Origin: Pelomonas sp. Root1444 | GTDB lineage: Bacteria; Pseudomonadota; Gammaproteobacteria; Burkholderiales; Burkholderiaceae_C | DNA length: 64,000 nt | Direction: 5' to 3' | Assembly (NCBI RefSeq): GCF_001426885.1 | Contig: NZ_LMFP01000033.1 | Location: 62,263-126,262, forward strand | In this document: positions 16,938 to 25,706 of the stretch, one piece after another | How positions within the stretch are numbered: position 1 is the stretch's first letter | How the letters are laid out: every line of letters starts with the position of its first letter | Position numbers and translations under genes: made by a program | The notes under the pieces: model-generated | Told to the model about the DNA's origin: nothing | What the model saw: only the letters and a program-made list of their open reading frames with translations | Databases searched by the model: none

Positions 16938-18674
16938 ATGTCCGCCGCCAATGCCTCCATCGCCCGACGCCTGGGCCAATACGTCTACCCGTATCGGTGG
17001 GGCGCGCTGCTGACCATCGTGGCCTACCTGTGTCTGGCCGGTACGGAATGGCTGCTGCCCCAGTTGATCAGCTATGCCTTCGACGACAAGGGCTTCACGC
17101 AGGATGCATACCCGTTGTGGATGGTGCCGGTGGTCCTCATCGGGCTGTACATCGTGCGCGGTGCATCGAGCTTTGCCGGGCAATACCTTTTCCACTGGAC
17201 ACAGACGCGCAGCGTGCTGGACTTCCGCACCGCACTGGTCAACTCGCTGCTGCGGCTGGACGCCCAGGTCTACACCCGCATGCAGCCGGGCACGGCGGTC
17301 ACCAAGGTCGTCAACGACCCGCAGCAGATCCTGCAGCTGACCGGTGACGTGGGCATCGCGCTGCTGCGCGACGGCCTGGCCGCCATGGGTTTCGTGGTCT
17401 TGCTGTTCTACCTGAACTGGCAGCTCACGCTGATGGCGCTGGTCATCACGCCGGTGATGGCGCTGGTGATGAAGAAGCTCAACCAGCGCATGCGGCAGAT
17501 GTCCACGCGCTCCTACGACTCGCAGCTGGTGCTGGTGAACAAGGTGGACGACATCACCCGCGCTTGGCGCGCGGTGCGCCAGTTCGGCGCGGCGGACTTC
17601 GAGCGCCAGCGCTTCACGGCCGCGGCGCTGGAGGTGCGGCGCTACAACCTCAAGGCCGCCGCAGCGGGCGCGCTGGCCCAGCCCGTGTCGCAACTGGTCG
17701 CCAGCGTGGGCTTGTCTCTGATCATCTGCATGGCTTTGTGGCAGGCACGCACGGAAGGCACCGGCGTGCAGGACTTCGCCAAGTACGTGGCCGCCTTGCT
17801 GTTGCTGCTCTCCAAGCTGCGCCACCTGTCCGACTTGGCCTCGCCGCTGACGCGCGCCAGCGTCATCGCCAAGGGCTGCTTCGAGCTGATGGACGCGCCC
17901 AAGGAGGTCGACACCGGCACGCGCGAACTGTCGGGCGCCGCGCACGGCGACATCGTGATGCAGGACGTGCGCCTGACCTACCCCGGCGCCACCCAGCCGG
18001 CGCTGGACGGCCTGAGTCTGACCTTCGGCGCTGGCAAGACAACGGCCCTCGTGGGCGCCTCGGGCGCTGGCAAGAGTTCCATCATCCACCTGCTGCTGGG
18101 TTTCGGCCGGCCCGACGGCGGCCGCATCCTGCTGGACGGCGAGGACATCGAGACACTGACGCGACTGTCGCTGCGCCGCCAGTTCGCCGTCGTGTCGCAG
18201 GACATCGTGCTGTTCGACGACTCGGTGGCCAACAACATCGCCTACGCCCAGCCGCGCGACGAGGCCAGGCTCGAAGCCGCGCTGCGTGCCGCCCACCTGT
18301 GGGATTTCGTGCAGACGCTGCCCGAGGGCGTGGAAACGGCCGTGGGCGCCAACGGCAGCAAGCTGTCCGGCGGCCAGCGCCAGCGCCTGGCCATCGCGCG
18401 GGCGCTGTACAAGGACGCGCCGATCTGGATCTTCGACGAAGCCACGTCGGCGCTGGACACCGAGAGCGAGCGCGCCGTGCAGCAGGCGCTGGCCGCCTGG
18501 TCGGGCCGCAAGACGCTGATCGTCATCGCGCACCGCCTGTCCACCATCCGCGACGCCGACGCCATCCACGTGATGGGCGCCGGCAAGCTCATCGAGACCG
18601 GCACGCATGCCGAGCTGCTGGCGCGCGAAGGCGCCTATGCGGCCATGGTGCGGGCCCAGGCCGGCGAAGCGTGA
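16938..18674 (+). CDS. msbA: Lipid A export ABC transporter / permease
   Basis: Half-transporter that flips lipid A-core across the inner membrane. The start at 16938 gives 578 residues (E. coli 582): six transmembrane helices in residues ~15-310, then a nucleotide-binding domain with Walker A GASGAGKSS, signature LSGGQRQRLAIARAL, and Walker B IWIFDEATSALD followed by a switch histidine in IAHRLST. ATG 16875 is in frame and would add 21 residues, but the family length and the -10-like element favour 16938. It fits the LPS context and overlaps the next small gene by GTGA. Confidence 0.93.
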   Translation: MSAANASIARRLGQYVYPYRWGALLTIVAYLCLAGTEWLLPQLISYAFDDKGFTQDAYPLWMVPVVLIGLYIVRGASSFAGQYLFHWTQTRSVLDFRTALVNSLLRLDAQVYTRMQPGTAVTKVVNDPQQILQLTGDVGIALLRDGLAAMGFVVLLFYLNWQLTLMALVITPVMALVMKKLNQRMRQMSTRSYDSQLVLVNKVDDITRAWRAVRQFGAADFERQRFTAAALEVRRYNLKAAAAGALAQPVSQLVASVGLSLIICMALWQARTEGTGVQDFAKYVAALLLLLSKLRHLSDLASPLTRASVIAKGCFELMDAPKEVDTGTRELSGAAHGDIVMQDVRLTYPGATQPALDGLSLTFGAGKTTALVGASGAGKSSIIHLLLGFGRPDGGRILLDGEDIETLTRLSLRRQFAVVSQDIVLFDDSVANNIAYAQPRDEARLEAALRAAHLWDFVQTLPEGVETAVGANGSKLSGGQRQRLAIARALYKDAPIWIFDEATSALDTESERAVQQALAAWSGRKTLIVIAHRLSTIRDADAIHVMGAGKLIETGTHAELLAREGAYAAMVRAQAGEA

Positions 18675-18946
18675 AACGTCGCGGCCTGCTGCTGTGGGCG
18701 GCGCTGCCGGCATGGGCGCAGGCCGAGGTCGAAATCAACACGGCGACACGTGCCGAACTCGAATCGCTGCCCGGCCTGGGCCCCGCGCTGGCGCAGCGCC
18801 TGCTGGCAGCGCGGCCGTTCAAGGACTGGGCGGACCTCATGCAGCGGGTGCCGGGCGTCAAGCATGCCGCGGCGCGCAAGCTGTCCGCAGCAGGGTTGCG
18901 CGTGGGCGGTGCGCCCCTGCCGTCAGCGGGCGGCAGCGTCGGCTGA
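18671..18946 (+). CDS. Small exported helix-hairpin-helix protein, ComEA-like
   Basis: A 91-residue protein starting at GTG 18671, which overlaps the msbA stop. It has a short signal peptide (KRRGLLLWAALPAWAQA) and then VEINTATRAELESLPGLG, a canonical ComEA helix-hairpin-helix, followed by a second hairpin (LMQRVPGVKHAAARKL). ComEA-type proteins bind DNA in the periplasm during natural transformation. This one is minimal: one HhH domain and a short Gly-rich tail. No other competence gene is in the window, so a role in DNA uptake is only suggested. Its end overlaps the patatin gene on the other strand. Confidence 0.85.
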   Translation: MKRRGLLLWAALPAWAQAEVEINTATRAELESLPGLGPALAQRLLAARPFKDWADLMQRVPGVKHAAARKLSAAGLRVGGAPLPSAGGSVG

Positions 18947-20284
18947 GTCGGCCAGCGCAGCGGCGAAGCCGGCCGAGCGGCTGCGGCGCAGCGAGGCCGG
19001 GTCGATCTGCGGCGCACGCGTGGGCCAGCCGAAGAAGCGCTGCACGTCGGCGCGCTTGGCCAGCGTGTCGCTCATGCCCAGGTTGATCAGCTCGCCGACG
19101 AAGCTGGGCTCGAACAGCAGGTAGCTGATGAGCGCCGAGCCGCTGGTCGTCTTGCCCTTGCCGCTGACGCCGAAGGCCCGCAGCATCGCGCGCACGGACT
19201 TCGGCAGGCTGGCCTGGTGCTCGCCGGCCAGGTCGTCCAGCCGCCGGCTGGGGGCGATGACCAGCAGCTCGATGGGCCGCAGTGCCGTCGCGGCGCGGGT
19301 CTCGCGCGGCAGCAAGGCCAGCGTGCGGTTGATGCGGCGCAGGCGCTCCACGTCCACCGCCAGCGCGTCCAGGAAGATGTTGGACAGCGCATGCCCGGCG
19401 ATCTGCGCCATGCTGGGATGCTCGCCGCTCGCCTGGTGGCGCCGGCCCTCGGGCTCCTTCATGCGGCCCGCGCCGATGACCAGGATGCGCTCGGCGCCCA
19501 GGTGCACGGCCGGCGAGATCGGCGCGCTCTGGCGCATGCTGCCGTCGCCGAACCACTCGGGCTCGCCCTCGAAGTCCAGCGGCTCGGCCGGGAAGATGAA
19601 GGGGATGGCCGACGAGGCCATCAGGTGCGCCAGCGTCAGCCGCGCCTGCACGGCCATGCGCTGCTCGCGCAGCCAGGGCACGACATGGTGGTGGGTCTGG
19701 AAAAAGGTGACGTGCTGGCCCGAGGTGTAGCTGGAGCCGGTCAGCGCCAGCGCGCGCAAGTGGCCGCCAGCCAGCATGGCTTCGACGCGCTCCATGTCCA
19801 GGTAGCGGCCCAGCAGCTCGCGCAGCGGCTTGTTGTCCAGCAGGCTGCGCGGGCGGCTGCGCGTCCAGCGCGCGATGGCCCAGCCCAGGCTCAGCATGCT
19901 CAGCCAGCGGGCGCCGCTCTTGACGGCCTCGAAAGCGTCGGCGCGGTAGATGTGCTCGACGTGCAGGCCCTGCCACAGGTGCAGCAGGCCGTCGACCGCG
20001 CCGTCGAAGTCATCGGCATGGCAGGCCAGCGTGGACGCGTTGATGGCGCCGGCCGAGGTGCCGCTGATGATGGGAAAGGGGTTGGCCGTCACGCCCGCGT
20101 CGCGCCGCAACTGCGCGATGGCGGCCAGCACGCCCACCTGGTAGGCCGCGCGCGCGCCACCACCGGTCAGGATCAGTCCGGTGACCGAATGCGGACGGGT
20201 GAGACCCGCGAGGGGCTTTGGCACGCTTTGTTGCATCGAGGGCCCTGTTGGCGCTGCGGCATGGGTCCGTTGCCGTAGCGTCAA
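18923..20284 (-). CDS. Patatin-like phospholipase
   Basis: Serine lipid acyl hydrolase of 453 residues. The oxyanion-hole motif LILTGGGARAAYQVGVL (~residues 37-53), the nucleophile elbow GTSAG (~75) and the catalytic DG of FGDGSMRQ (~215) are all present, so the Ser-Asp dyad is intact. The start is TTG 20284 with AGAGGG a few bases upstream; ATG 20236 is an alternative without a good ribosome binding site. No signal peptide is evident. The gene follows dnaE after 34 nt and may be cotranscribed with it. Its 3' end overlaps the ComEA-like gene by 24 nt. The natural substrate is unknown. Confidence 0.9.
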   Translation of the reverse strand: MTLRQRTHAAAPTGPSMQQSVPKPLAGLTRPHSVTGLILTGGGARAAYQVGVLAAIAQLRRDAGVTANPFPIISGTSAGAINASTLACHADDFDGAVDGLLHLWQGLHVEHIYRADAFEAVKSGARWLSMLSLGWAIARWTRSRPRSLLDNKPLRELLGRYLDMERVEAMLAGGHLRALALTGSSYTSGQHVTFFQTHHHVVPWLREQRMAVQARLTLAHLMASSAIPFIFPAEPLDFEGEPEWFGDGSMRQSAPISPAVHLGAERILVIGAGRMKEPEGRRHQASGEHPSMAQIAGHALSNIFLDALAVDVERLRRINRTLALLPRETRAATALRPIELLVIAPSRRLDDLAGEHQASLPKSVRAMLRAFGVSGKGKTTSGSALISYLLFEPSFVGELINLGMSDTLAKRADVQRFFGWPTRAPQIDPASLRRSRSAGFAAALADSADAAAR

Positions 20285-20318
20285 CAGGCCCTCTGGAAAT
20301 CATCGCCGATGGCAGGCC

Positions 20319-23300
20319 TCATCCGGCCTCGTAGATCACCTCAGCTGCCGTGCCCAATTTCGCTAAAGCTTCATCTGCGGGCCAGAAACGGCTGGCCTCA
20401 CCCAGTTCCACCAGCCAGCGCGCGCCGACCTTGTCGCCGTCCGGCTCGGCCTTGACCGCCACGCGCACCGGCAGGCCGACCTTCCTCGTGCCGCCCTCCT
20501 CCGTTTCGATGTCGCGTGGCGGGAAGCGCTGAACGAGCTCATGCAGCAGGCCGGCCGCCCCCGCATTGCCCAGCAGCAGGTGGCGGCCGAAGCGCGCCCG
20601 CGCCGCGGCCAGGCTCCACACCGCCTGCACGTTCATGCGCAGGCCGCCGGAGAAGCGGTCGTTCTGCACCTTGCCCTGGGCAATGATGAGTTCGTCCTCG
20701 GCCAGCAGTTCCTTGTTGGCGTTCAGCAGCTCCTCGTTGGCGACGGCCTCGATGGCGTCGCTCTTGTCGTCGATCTTGAAAATGGCCACGCGGCCACGTT
20801 GGCCGTTGATGACGCGCATGCCGCTGACGATGCCGGCCACCAGCGTGGGCTCGCGGCTGTCCTGCAGGTCGGCGATCTGGCGCTTGACGATGCGCCGCAC
20901 CTCGGCGCCGCTCTGGTCGAACAGGTGGCCCGACAGGTAGAAGCCGATGGCCGTCTTCTCCAGCGACAGGCGCTCCTTGATGCTCCACTGCGGCGCGTCG
21001 ACGAGATCGGGCTCGGCGGTGCTGGAGGCGTGCGAGTCGCCGAAGTCGAACAGGCCGCCCTGGTCGGCATTGGCCTCGGTCGTCTCGGCATGCGTGTAGC
21101 CGCGCGCGACGCTGGCCAGCAGCTTGGAGCGCTCCGGGTTGATGCTGTCGAAGGCGCCGGCCTTGATGAGCGCCTCCACCACGCGCTTGTTGACCGACTT
21201 GCGGTCCACCCGCAGGCAGAAGTCGTAGAAGCTCAGGAACGGCCCGCCGGCCTCGCGCGCCGCGATGATGGCCTCGATGGCGCCGCGGCCCGTGCCCTTG
21301 ATGGCGCCCAGGCCGTAGTTCACGCTGCGATTCGTCAGCGGCTCGAAACGGTAGACACCCTTGTTGACGCAGGGCGGCTGGAACTCGATGCCGAAGATCT
21401 TGGCATCGTTGAGCAACACCTTGAGCTTGTCGGTGTCGTCCATTTCGATGGTCATGTTCGCGGCGTAGAACTCGGCCGTGTAATGCGCCTTCAGCCAGGC
21501 CGTGTGGTAGCTCAGCAGCGCATACGCGGCGGCATGCGACTTGTTGAAGCCGTAGCCCGCGAACTTCTCCATCAGGTCGAAGACCTCGTCGGCCTTCGCC
21601 TGGTCGATGCCCTTCTCCGCGGCGCCCTTGCGGAAGATCTCGCGGTGCATGGCCATCTCCTCGGCCTTCTTCTTGCCCATCGCGCGGCGCAGCATGTCGG
21701 CGCCGCCCAAGCTGTAGCCGCCCAGCACCTGGGCCGCCTGCATCACCTGCTCCTGGTAGACGAAGACGCCATAGGTCTCCTCCAGCACCTGGCCCAGCAG
21801 CGGATGCGGGTACTCGATGACCTCCTTGCCGTGCTTGCGCGCCACGAATGACGGGATCAGATCCATCGGCCCCGGCCGGTACAGCGACACCAGCGCGATC
21901 AGGTCCTCGAAGCGCGAGGGCTTGGCGTCCTTCAACAGTCGCTGCATGCCGGGCGATTCGAACTGGAACACGCTCTCCGAGTAGCCGTCGCCGAAGAGCT
22001 TGAACACCTTGCGGTCGTCCAGCGGCACGTTGGCCCAGTCGAAGTCCTTGCGCTCCGGGTAGCGGGCGACGATGAAGTCCTTGGCCAGCTCCAGGATGGT
22101 CAGCGTGGCCAGGCCCAGGAAGTCGAACTTCACGAGGCCGATGGCCTCCACGTCGTCCTTGTCGAACTGGCTCACCGCCGAGGTCGAGCCGGGCTGCTGG
22201 TACTGCGGGCAGAAGTCGGTGATCTTGCCGGGCGCGATCAGCACGCCGCCGGCGTGCATGCCGATGTTGCGCACCATGCCCTCGACGCGCGCGGCCAGCT
22301 TCAGCAGCTCGGCCACCTCCTCGTCGCTCTTCTCGCGCTCCTCCAGCTCCGGCGCCTCGTGGCGGGCGTAGATGACCTTGGCCTTGTCGGGGTCGAAATT
22401 GGGCGGCAGCCTGGCCAGCGTCACCGTCTTGCCCGGCGGCGCGGGGATGAGCTTGGCGATGCTGTCCACATGGCCGAAGCCCATGCCCAGCACGCGGCCG
22501 ATGTCGCGCAGCGCCGCCTTGGCGGCCATCGTGCCGAACGTCGCGATCTGGCTGACCGCCGGGCGGCCGTACTTGTCCTTGACGTAGTCGATGACGCGGT
22601 CGCGGTTGCCCTGGCAGAAGTCGATGTCGAAGTCGGGCATGGAGACCCGCTCCGGGTTCAGGAAGCGCTCGAACAGCAGGTTGTACTTGAGCGGGTCCAG
22701 GTCGGTGATGAGCAGCGCGTAGGCGACCAGCGAGCCCGCGCCCGAGCCCCGGCCCGGGCCGACCGGGCAGCCGTTCTCCTTGGCCCAGCGGATGAAGTCC
22801 GACACGATGAGGAAGTAGCCCGGGAAGCCCATCTTGATGATGGTGTTCAGCTCGAACTCCAGCCGCTCGACGTAGCGCGGGCGTTCCTTCTCTCGCTCCA
22901 CCTCGTTGGGGAACAGGTGCTTCAGCCGTCCGACCAGGCCCTCGTGGCTCAGCTCGCGGAAGTACTGCTCCATCGGCATGGGCGTGCCGTCGGCCAGCAG
23001 CGGCGTCGGGAAGTTGGGCAGTTGCGGCTTGCCCAGCACCAGCGTCAGCGAGCAGCGGCGGGCGATCTCGGTGGTGTTCTGGATCGCGCTCGGGATGTCC
23101 TTGAACAGCTCCCGCATCTGCGCCTGCGTCTTGAAATACTGGCTGGGCAGGAAACGCTTGATGCGCTTGGGGTTGGCCAGCGTCTCGCCCTCGGCCACGC
23201 AGACGCGCGCCTCGTGGGCCTCGAAGTCCTCTTCGCCGAGGAACTGGATCGGATGGGTCGCGACGACCGGCAGGCCCAATTCCGCAGCCAGCGGCACGCT

Positions 23301-23876
23301 GGCCTGCACCAGCGCTTCCTGCCCCGGCAGGCCGGCGCGTTGCAGCTCGATGTAGAAGCGGCCGGGGAAGACGGCCGACAGGCGCTCGGCCCATTCCCTG
23401 GCGCGCACCTTGTCGCCCTGCATCAGCGCCTGCCCGAGGCCGCCGTGCTGCGCGCCCGACAGGCAGATCAAACCGCCGCCCAGTTCCTGCAGCCACTCCC
23501 ACTTCAGGCAGGCCTGGTTGCGCTGCACGTTGTCGATCCAGGCACGCGACAGCAGTTCGCTCAGGTTGAGATAACCCTGCTTGTCCTGCACCAGCAGCAG
23601 CAGCCGCGTGGGCGGCTTGTCGGTGGCATCGGTCTCCAGCCAGCAGTCCGCGCCAAGGATGGGCTGCACGCCCTTCTTGCGCATCGCGCTGTAGAACTTG
23701 ATGCCGCCGAACAGGTTGGCCAGGTCGGTGATGGCCGCGGCCACCTGGCCGTCGGCGGCGGCGGCGTCCGCCGCGTCATCGGTGCGCAGCGTGCCGTCGA
23801 CCACCGAGAACTCGGTGTGCATGCGCAGGTGGACGAAGGGCAGGTCTGGCGAACTCGTAACAGCGGTCTCGGGCAT
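20319..23876 (-). CDS. dnaE: DNA polymerase III subunit alpha
   Basis: Replicative polymerase subunit of 1185 residues. An N-terminal PHP domain (VHLRMHTEFSVVDG) is followed by the C-family palm with the catalytic PDFDIDFCQGNR motif and the later RPGPMDLIPSF, then a helix-hairpin-helix region (VEALIKAGAFDSI) and a C-terminal OB domain. ATG 23876 was chosen; an upstream ATG at 23900 is in frame but would place the -10-like TACAAT inside the gene. The length matches DnaE1. A plain DnaE1 is expected to be essential. Confidence 0.97.
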   Translation of the reverse strand: MPETAVTSSPDLPFVHLRMHTEFSVVDGTLRTDDAADAAAADGQVAAAITDLANLFGGIKFYSAMRKKGVQPILGADCWLETDATDKPPTRLLLLVQDKQGYLNLSELLSRAWIDNVQRNQACLKWEWLQELGGGLICLSGAQHGGLGQALMQGDKVRAREWAERLSAVFPGRFYIELQRAGLPGQEALVQASVPLAAELGLPVVATHPIQFLGEEDFEAHEARVCVAEGETLANPKRIKRFLPSQYFKTQAQMRELFKDIPSAIQNTTEIARRCSLTLVLGKPQLPNFPTPLLADGTPMPMEQYFRELSHEGLVGRLKHLFPNEVEREKERPRYVERLEFELNTIIKMGFPGYFLIVSDFIRWAKENGCPVGPGRGSGAGSLVAYALLITDLDPLKYNLLFERFLNPERVSMPDFDIDFCQGNRDRVIDYVKDKYGRPAVSQIATFGTMAAKAALRDIGRVLGMGFGHVDSIAKLIPAPPGKTVTLARLPPNFDPDKAKVIYARHEAPELEEREKSDEEVAELLKLAARVEGMVRNIGMHAGGVLIAPGKITDFCPQYQQPGSTSAVSQFDKDDVEAIGLVKFDFLGLATLTILELAKDFIVARYPERKDFDWANVPLDDRKVFKLFGDGYSESVFQFESPGMQRLLKDAKPSRFEDLIALVSLYRPGPMDLIPSFVARKHGKEVIEYPHPLLGQVLEETYGVFVYQEQVMQAAQVLGGYSLGGADMLRRAMGKKKAEEMAMHREIFRKGAAEKGIDQAKADEVFDLMEKFAGYGFNKSHAAAYALLSYHTAWLKAHYTAEFYAANMTIEMDDTDKLKVLLNDAKIFGIEFQPPCVNKGVYRFEPLTNRSVNYGLGAIKGTGRGAIEAIIAAREAGGPFLSFYDFCLRVDRKSVNKRVVEALIKAGAFDSINPERSKLLASVARGYTHAETTEANADQGGLFDFGDSHASSTAEPDLVDAPQWSIKERLSLEKTAIGFYLSGHLFDQSGAEVRRIVKRQIADLQDSREPTLVAGIVSGMRVINGQRGRVAIFKIDDKSDAIEAVANEELLNANKELLAEDELIIAQGKVQNDRFSGGLRMNVQAVWSLAAARARFGRHLLLGNAGAAGLLHELVQRFPPRDIETEEGGTRKVGLPVRVAVKAEPDGDKVGARWLVELGEASRFWPADEALAKLGTAAEVIYEAG

Positions 23877-23882
23877 CGCGGC

Positions 23883-23888
23883 ATTGTA
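23883..23888 (-). promoter_or_regulatory. -10-like TACAAT next to the dnaE start
   Basis: On the minus strand TACAAT ends 6 nt before the chosen dnaE ATG at 23876, with no Shine-Dalgarno sequence. If transcription starts about 7 nt downstream of the hexamer, the mRNA is leaderless. This also argues for the inner start codon. Confidence 0.45.
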
Positions 23889-23925
23889 GGAAGCCGCCAT
23901 GCCCGCCCGGGAGCTCAGCGCCGGT

Positions 23926-24456
23926 TCACAGCGACCGCAGCACGTGGCCGCCGCCCAGGGTCAGCAGGTCCTGGGTCACGTCGGCCTCGTGCGCGGAGAC
24001 GGGGTGTGTGACGACCGACCACTGGCCGTGCTCGCTGGCCTCACGCACTTGGGCGGTCACACGGGCGCGGTCCGGCCGCAGCGTCAGCAGGCCGGCCGCC
24101 AGCATGCCGACGAACACGCCGTACACACCGCCCAGCGCCACCGTCGCCCGCGGCGAGGCGAGCGCCGCCGGCCATCCTGCGGCAAGTACCAGCGCCGCCA
24201 GTGCGAGGCCGCCGAGGGCGCCGGCCAGCCCCAGCCACGCATGGGAACGAAGCAGCGTGTGCCAGATGCCGTTGGACTCCGGCTCCATCTTGCGGCCCAG
24301 GCGCGGGTCGCTCGGCGTGATCAGCGCGATGCCCAGCTTGCGCGGCGAAACCGTCCGCAACGCATGGAAGGCCCGCGTGGCGCTGCCCCGGTCTGGGAAG
24401 GTGGCGGCAACGAGCGTCAGTGACCGCTCGCCAAACAGATGCAATGCGGAATTCAT
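23926..24456 (-). CDS. Hypothetical membrane protein
   Basis: A 176-residue protein not recognised. The first ~70 residues form a soluble segment (LTLVAATFPDRGSATRAFHAL, then GIALITPSDPRLGRKMEPES) reminiscent of stress-protein-17M-like folds that face the cytosol. Two hydrophobic segments follow (~75-105 and ~112-135), then a soluble tail with VTAQVREASEHGQWSVVTHPVSAHEAD. ATG 24456 is preceded by AGAGG at 5 nt spacing; in-frame ATG 24489 would add 11 residues. It is divergent from the GH43 gene. Function unknown. Confidence 0.7.
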   Translation of the reverse strand: MNSALHLFGERSLTLVAATFPDRGSATRAFHALRTVSPRKLGIALITPSDPRLGRKMEPESNGIWHTLLRSHAWLGLAGALGGLALAALVLAAGWPAALASPRATVALGGVYGVFVGMLAAGLLTLRPDRARVTAQVREASEHGQWSVVTHPVSAHEADVTQDLLTLGGGHVLRSL

Positions 24457-24728
24457 GATGACCTCTGCCGGCAGTTCCTGGGCTTTCATTGAATCCCGAC
24501 GCGGCAAATATGGGCAGCCCTCCGGCGCCTCGACCTGCCGTCAGCACCGGCCTACGCGACCGATAACGTATGACTTTTGAGCGATACGAATTCCAGGATC
24601 GGCGTTAGCGCGGGGATACCACGCCGAAATAGTCATGTTTAATGGATTCGACCGGGGCCAACGGTGGCGCCGGTCGCGATCGACGAAGCCCGCCCGCACG
24701 AGGCGGCCCGCCACACGGAGACAAACCC
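24457..24728. other. Divergent intergenic region (hypothetical protein / GH43)
   Basis: About 270 bp with no supported gene, less GC-rich than its surroundings near 24550-24660. It must contain promoters for both neighbours. GGAGAC 7 nt before ATG 24729 is a good ribosome binding site for the GH43 gene. I saw no convincing operator palindrome. Confidence 0.5.
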
Positions 24729-25706
24729 ATGTTCCTGCCCCTGAAGCGCCTGGCGCGCTTGATCGCCGGCTGCGCGCTCGCTGCCGCCTTGGTTCCTGCG
24801 CAAGCCGCGCCATGGACGCTGACGGGCGCCATCGGCACCCACGATCCGCACATCTACAAGACCAGTTCCACCTGGTGGCTGTTCGAGACCACCGACAACG
24901 GCGGCATCGGCGTCAAGTACTCCAGCAACGGCACGGCCTGGACGCAGGGCGGGCCGATCTTCAGCGGCGGCCTGGCCTGGTGGAAGACCTACCTGCCCAC
25001 TGACAAGACCGCCATGGTCTGGGCGCCGGGCTGCGGCGAGTACAACGGCCTGGGCTACTGCTACTACGCGATCTCCAGCTTCGGCTCGCAGAAGTCGGCC
25101 ATCGGCCTCACCACCTCCGCCGGCGGCATCGCGGCCGGCCAGTGGGTGGACCAGGGCGCCATCCTGACTTCCAAGTCCGGCGACGGCTACAACGCCATCG
25201 ATCCGGCCTTCGTGCTCGCCGCCAACGGCGACCCCTATCTCGTGTTCGGCTCGTTCTGGAACGGCATCCACATCACCCGCGTCAGCAAGGTGAACCTCAA
25301 GCCGCCGACAGGTGGCATCGTCAACATCGCGCGCGATACGGTCAACGGCATCGAGAACGGCTTCGTCGTCAAGAAGGCCATCAACGGCACGACCTGGTAC
25401 TACCTGTTCGCGTCCAAGGGCGCCTGCTGCAAGGGCGCGAACAGCACCTACCGCATCGTCGTCGGCCGCTCGACGTCCATCACGGGCCCGTACAGCGACA
25501 AGGCCAGCGTGGCCATGATGTCCGGCGGCGGCACGGTGCTCGCGTCCAGCGGCTCGCGCTTCAAGGGGCCGGGCGGGCAGTCGCTGCTGGCCGACGGCTC
25601 CGTGATGGCCTGGCACGCCTACGACGCGCAGAACAACGGCGCACCCGTCCTCTTCATCGGCAACGTGACCTGGGGCGCAGACGGATGGCCGCAAGCGGTC
25701 TGGTGA
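24729..25706 (+). CDS. Secreted GH43 arabinan endo-1,5-alpha-L-arabinosidase
   Basis: A 325-residue secreted five-bladed beta-propeller glycosidase. The signal peptide (MFLPLKRLARLIAGCALAAA..PAQA) probably ends at AQA|AP. The three GH43 acidic residues are recognisable: the base in GTHDPHIYK, the pKa-modulating aspartate in YNAIDPAFV and the acid in GIENGFVVKK. The protein has an internal GACCKGAN segment as in arabinanases. It should cut arabinan in plant pectin outside the cell or in the periplasm. No arabinose transporter or regulator is next to it. The start is set by the ribosome binding site GGAGAC. Confidence 0.88.
   Translation: MFLPLKRLARLIAGCALAAALVPAQAAPWTLTGAIGTHDPHIYKTSSTWWLFETTDNGGIGVKYSSNGTAWTQGGPIFSGGLAWWKTYLPTDKTAMVWAPGCGEYNGLGYCYYAISSFGSQKSAIGLTTSAGGIAAGQWVDQGAILTSKSGDGYNAIDPAFVLAANGDPYLVFGSFWNGIHITRVSKVNLKPPTGGIVNIARDTVNGIENGFVVKKAINGTTWYYLFASKGACCKGANSTYRIVVGRSTSITGPYSDKASVAMMSGGGTVLASSGSRFKGPGGQSLLADGSVMAWHAYDAQNNGAPVLFIGNVTWGADGWPQAVW

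Noticed and set aside
20541-24011. Long plus-strand frames (436 and 585 residues) opposite dnaE
   Set aside because: They are composed of Arg/Ala/Leu/Gln/His shadow sequence with no motif, and dnaE is unambiguous on the other strand.
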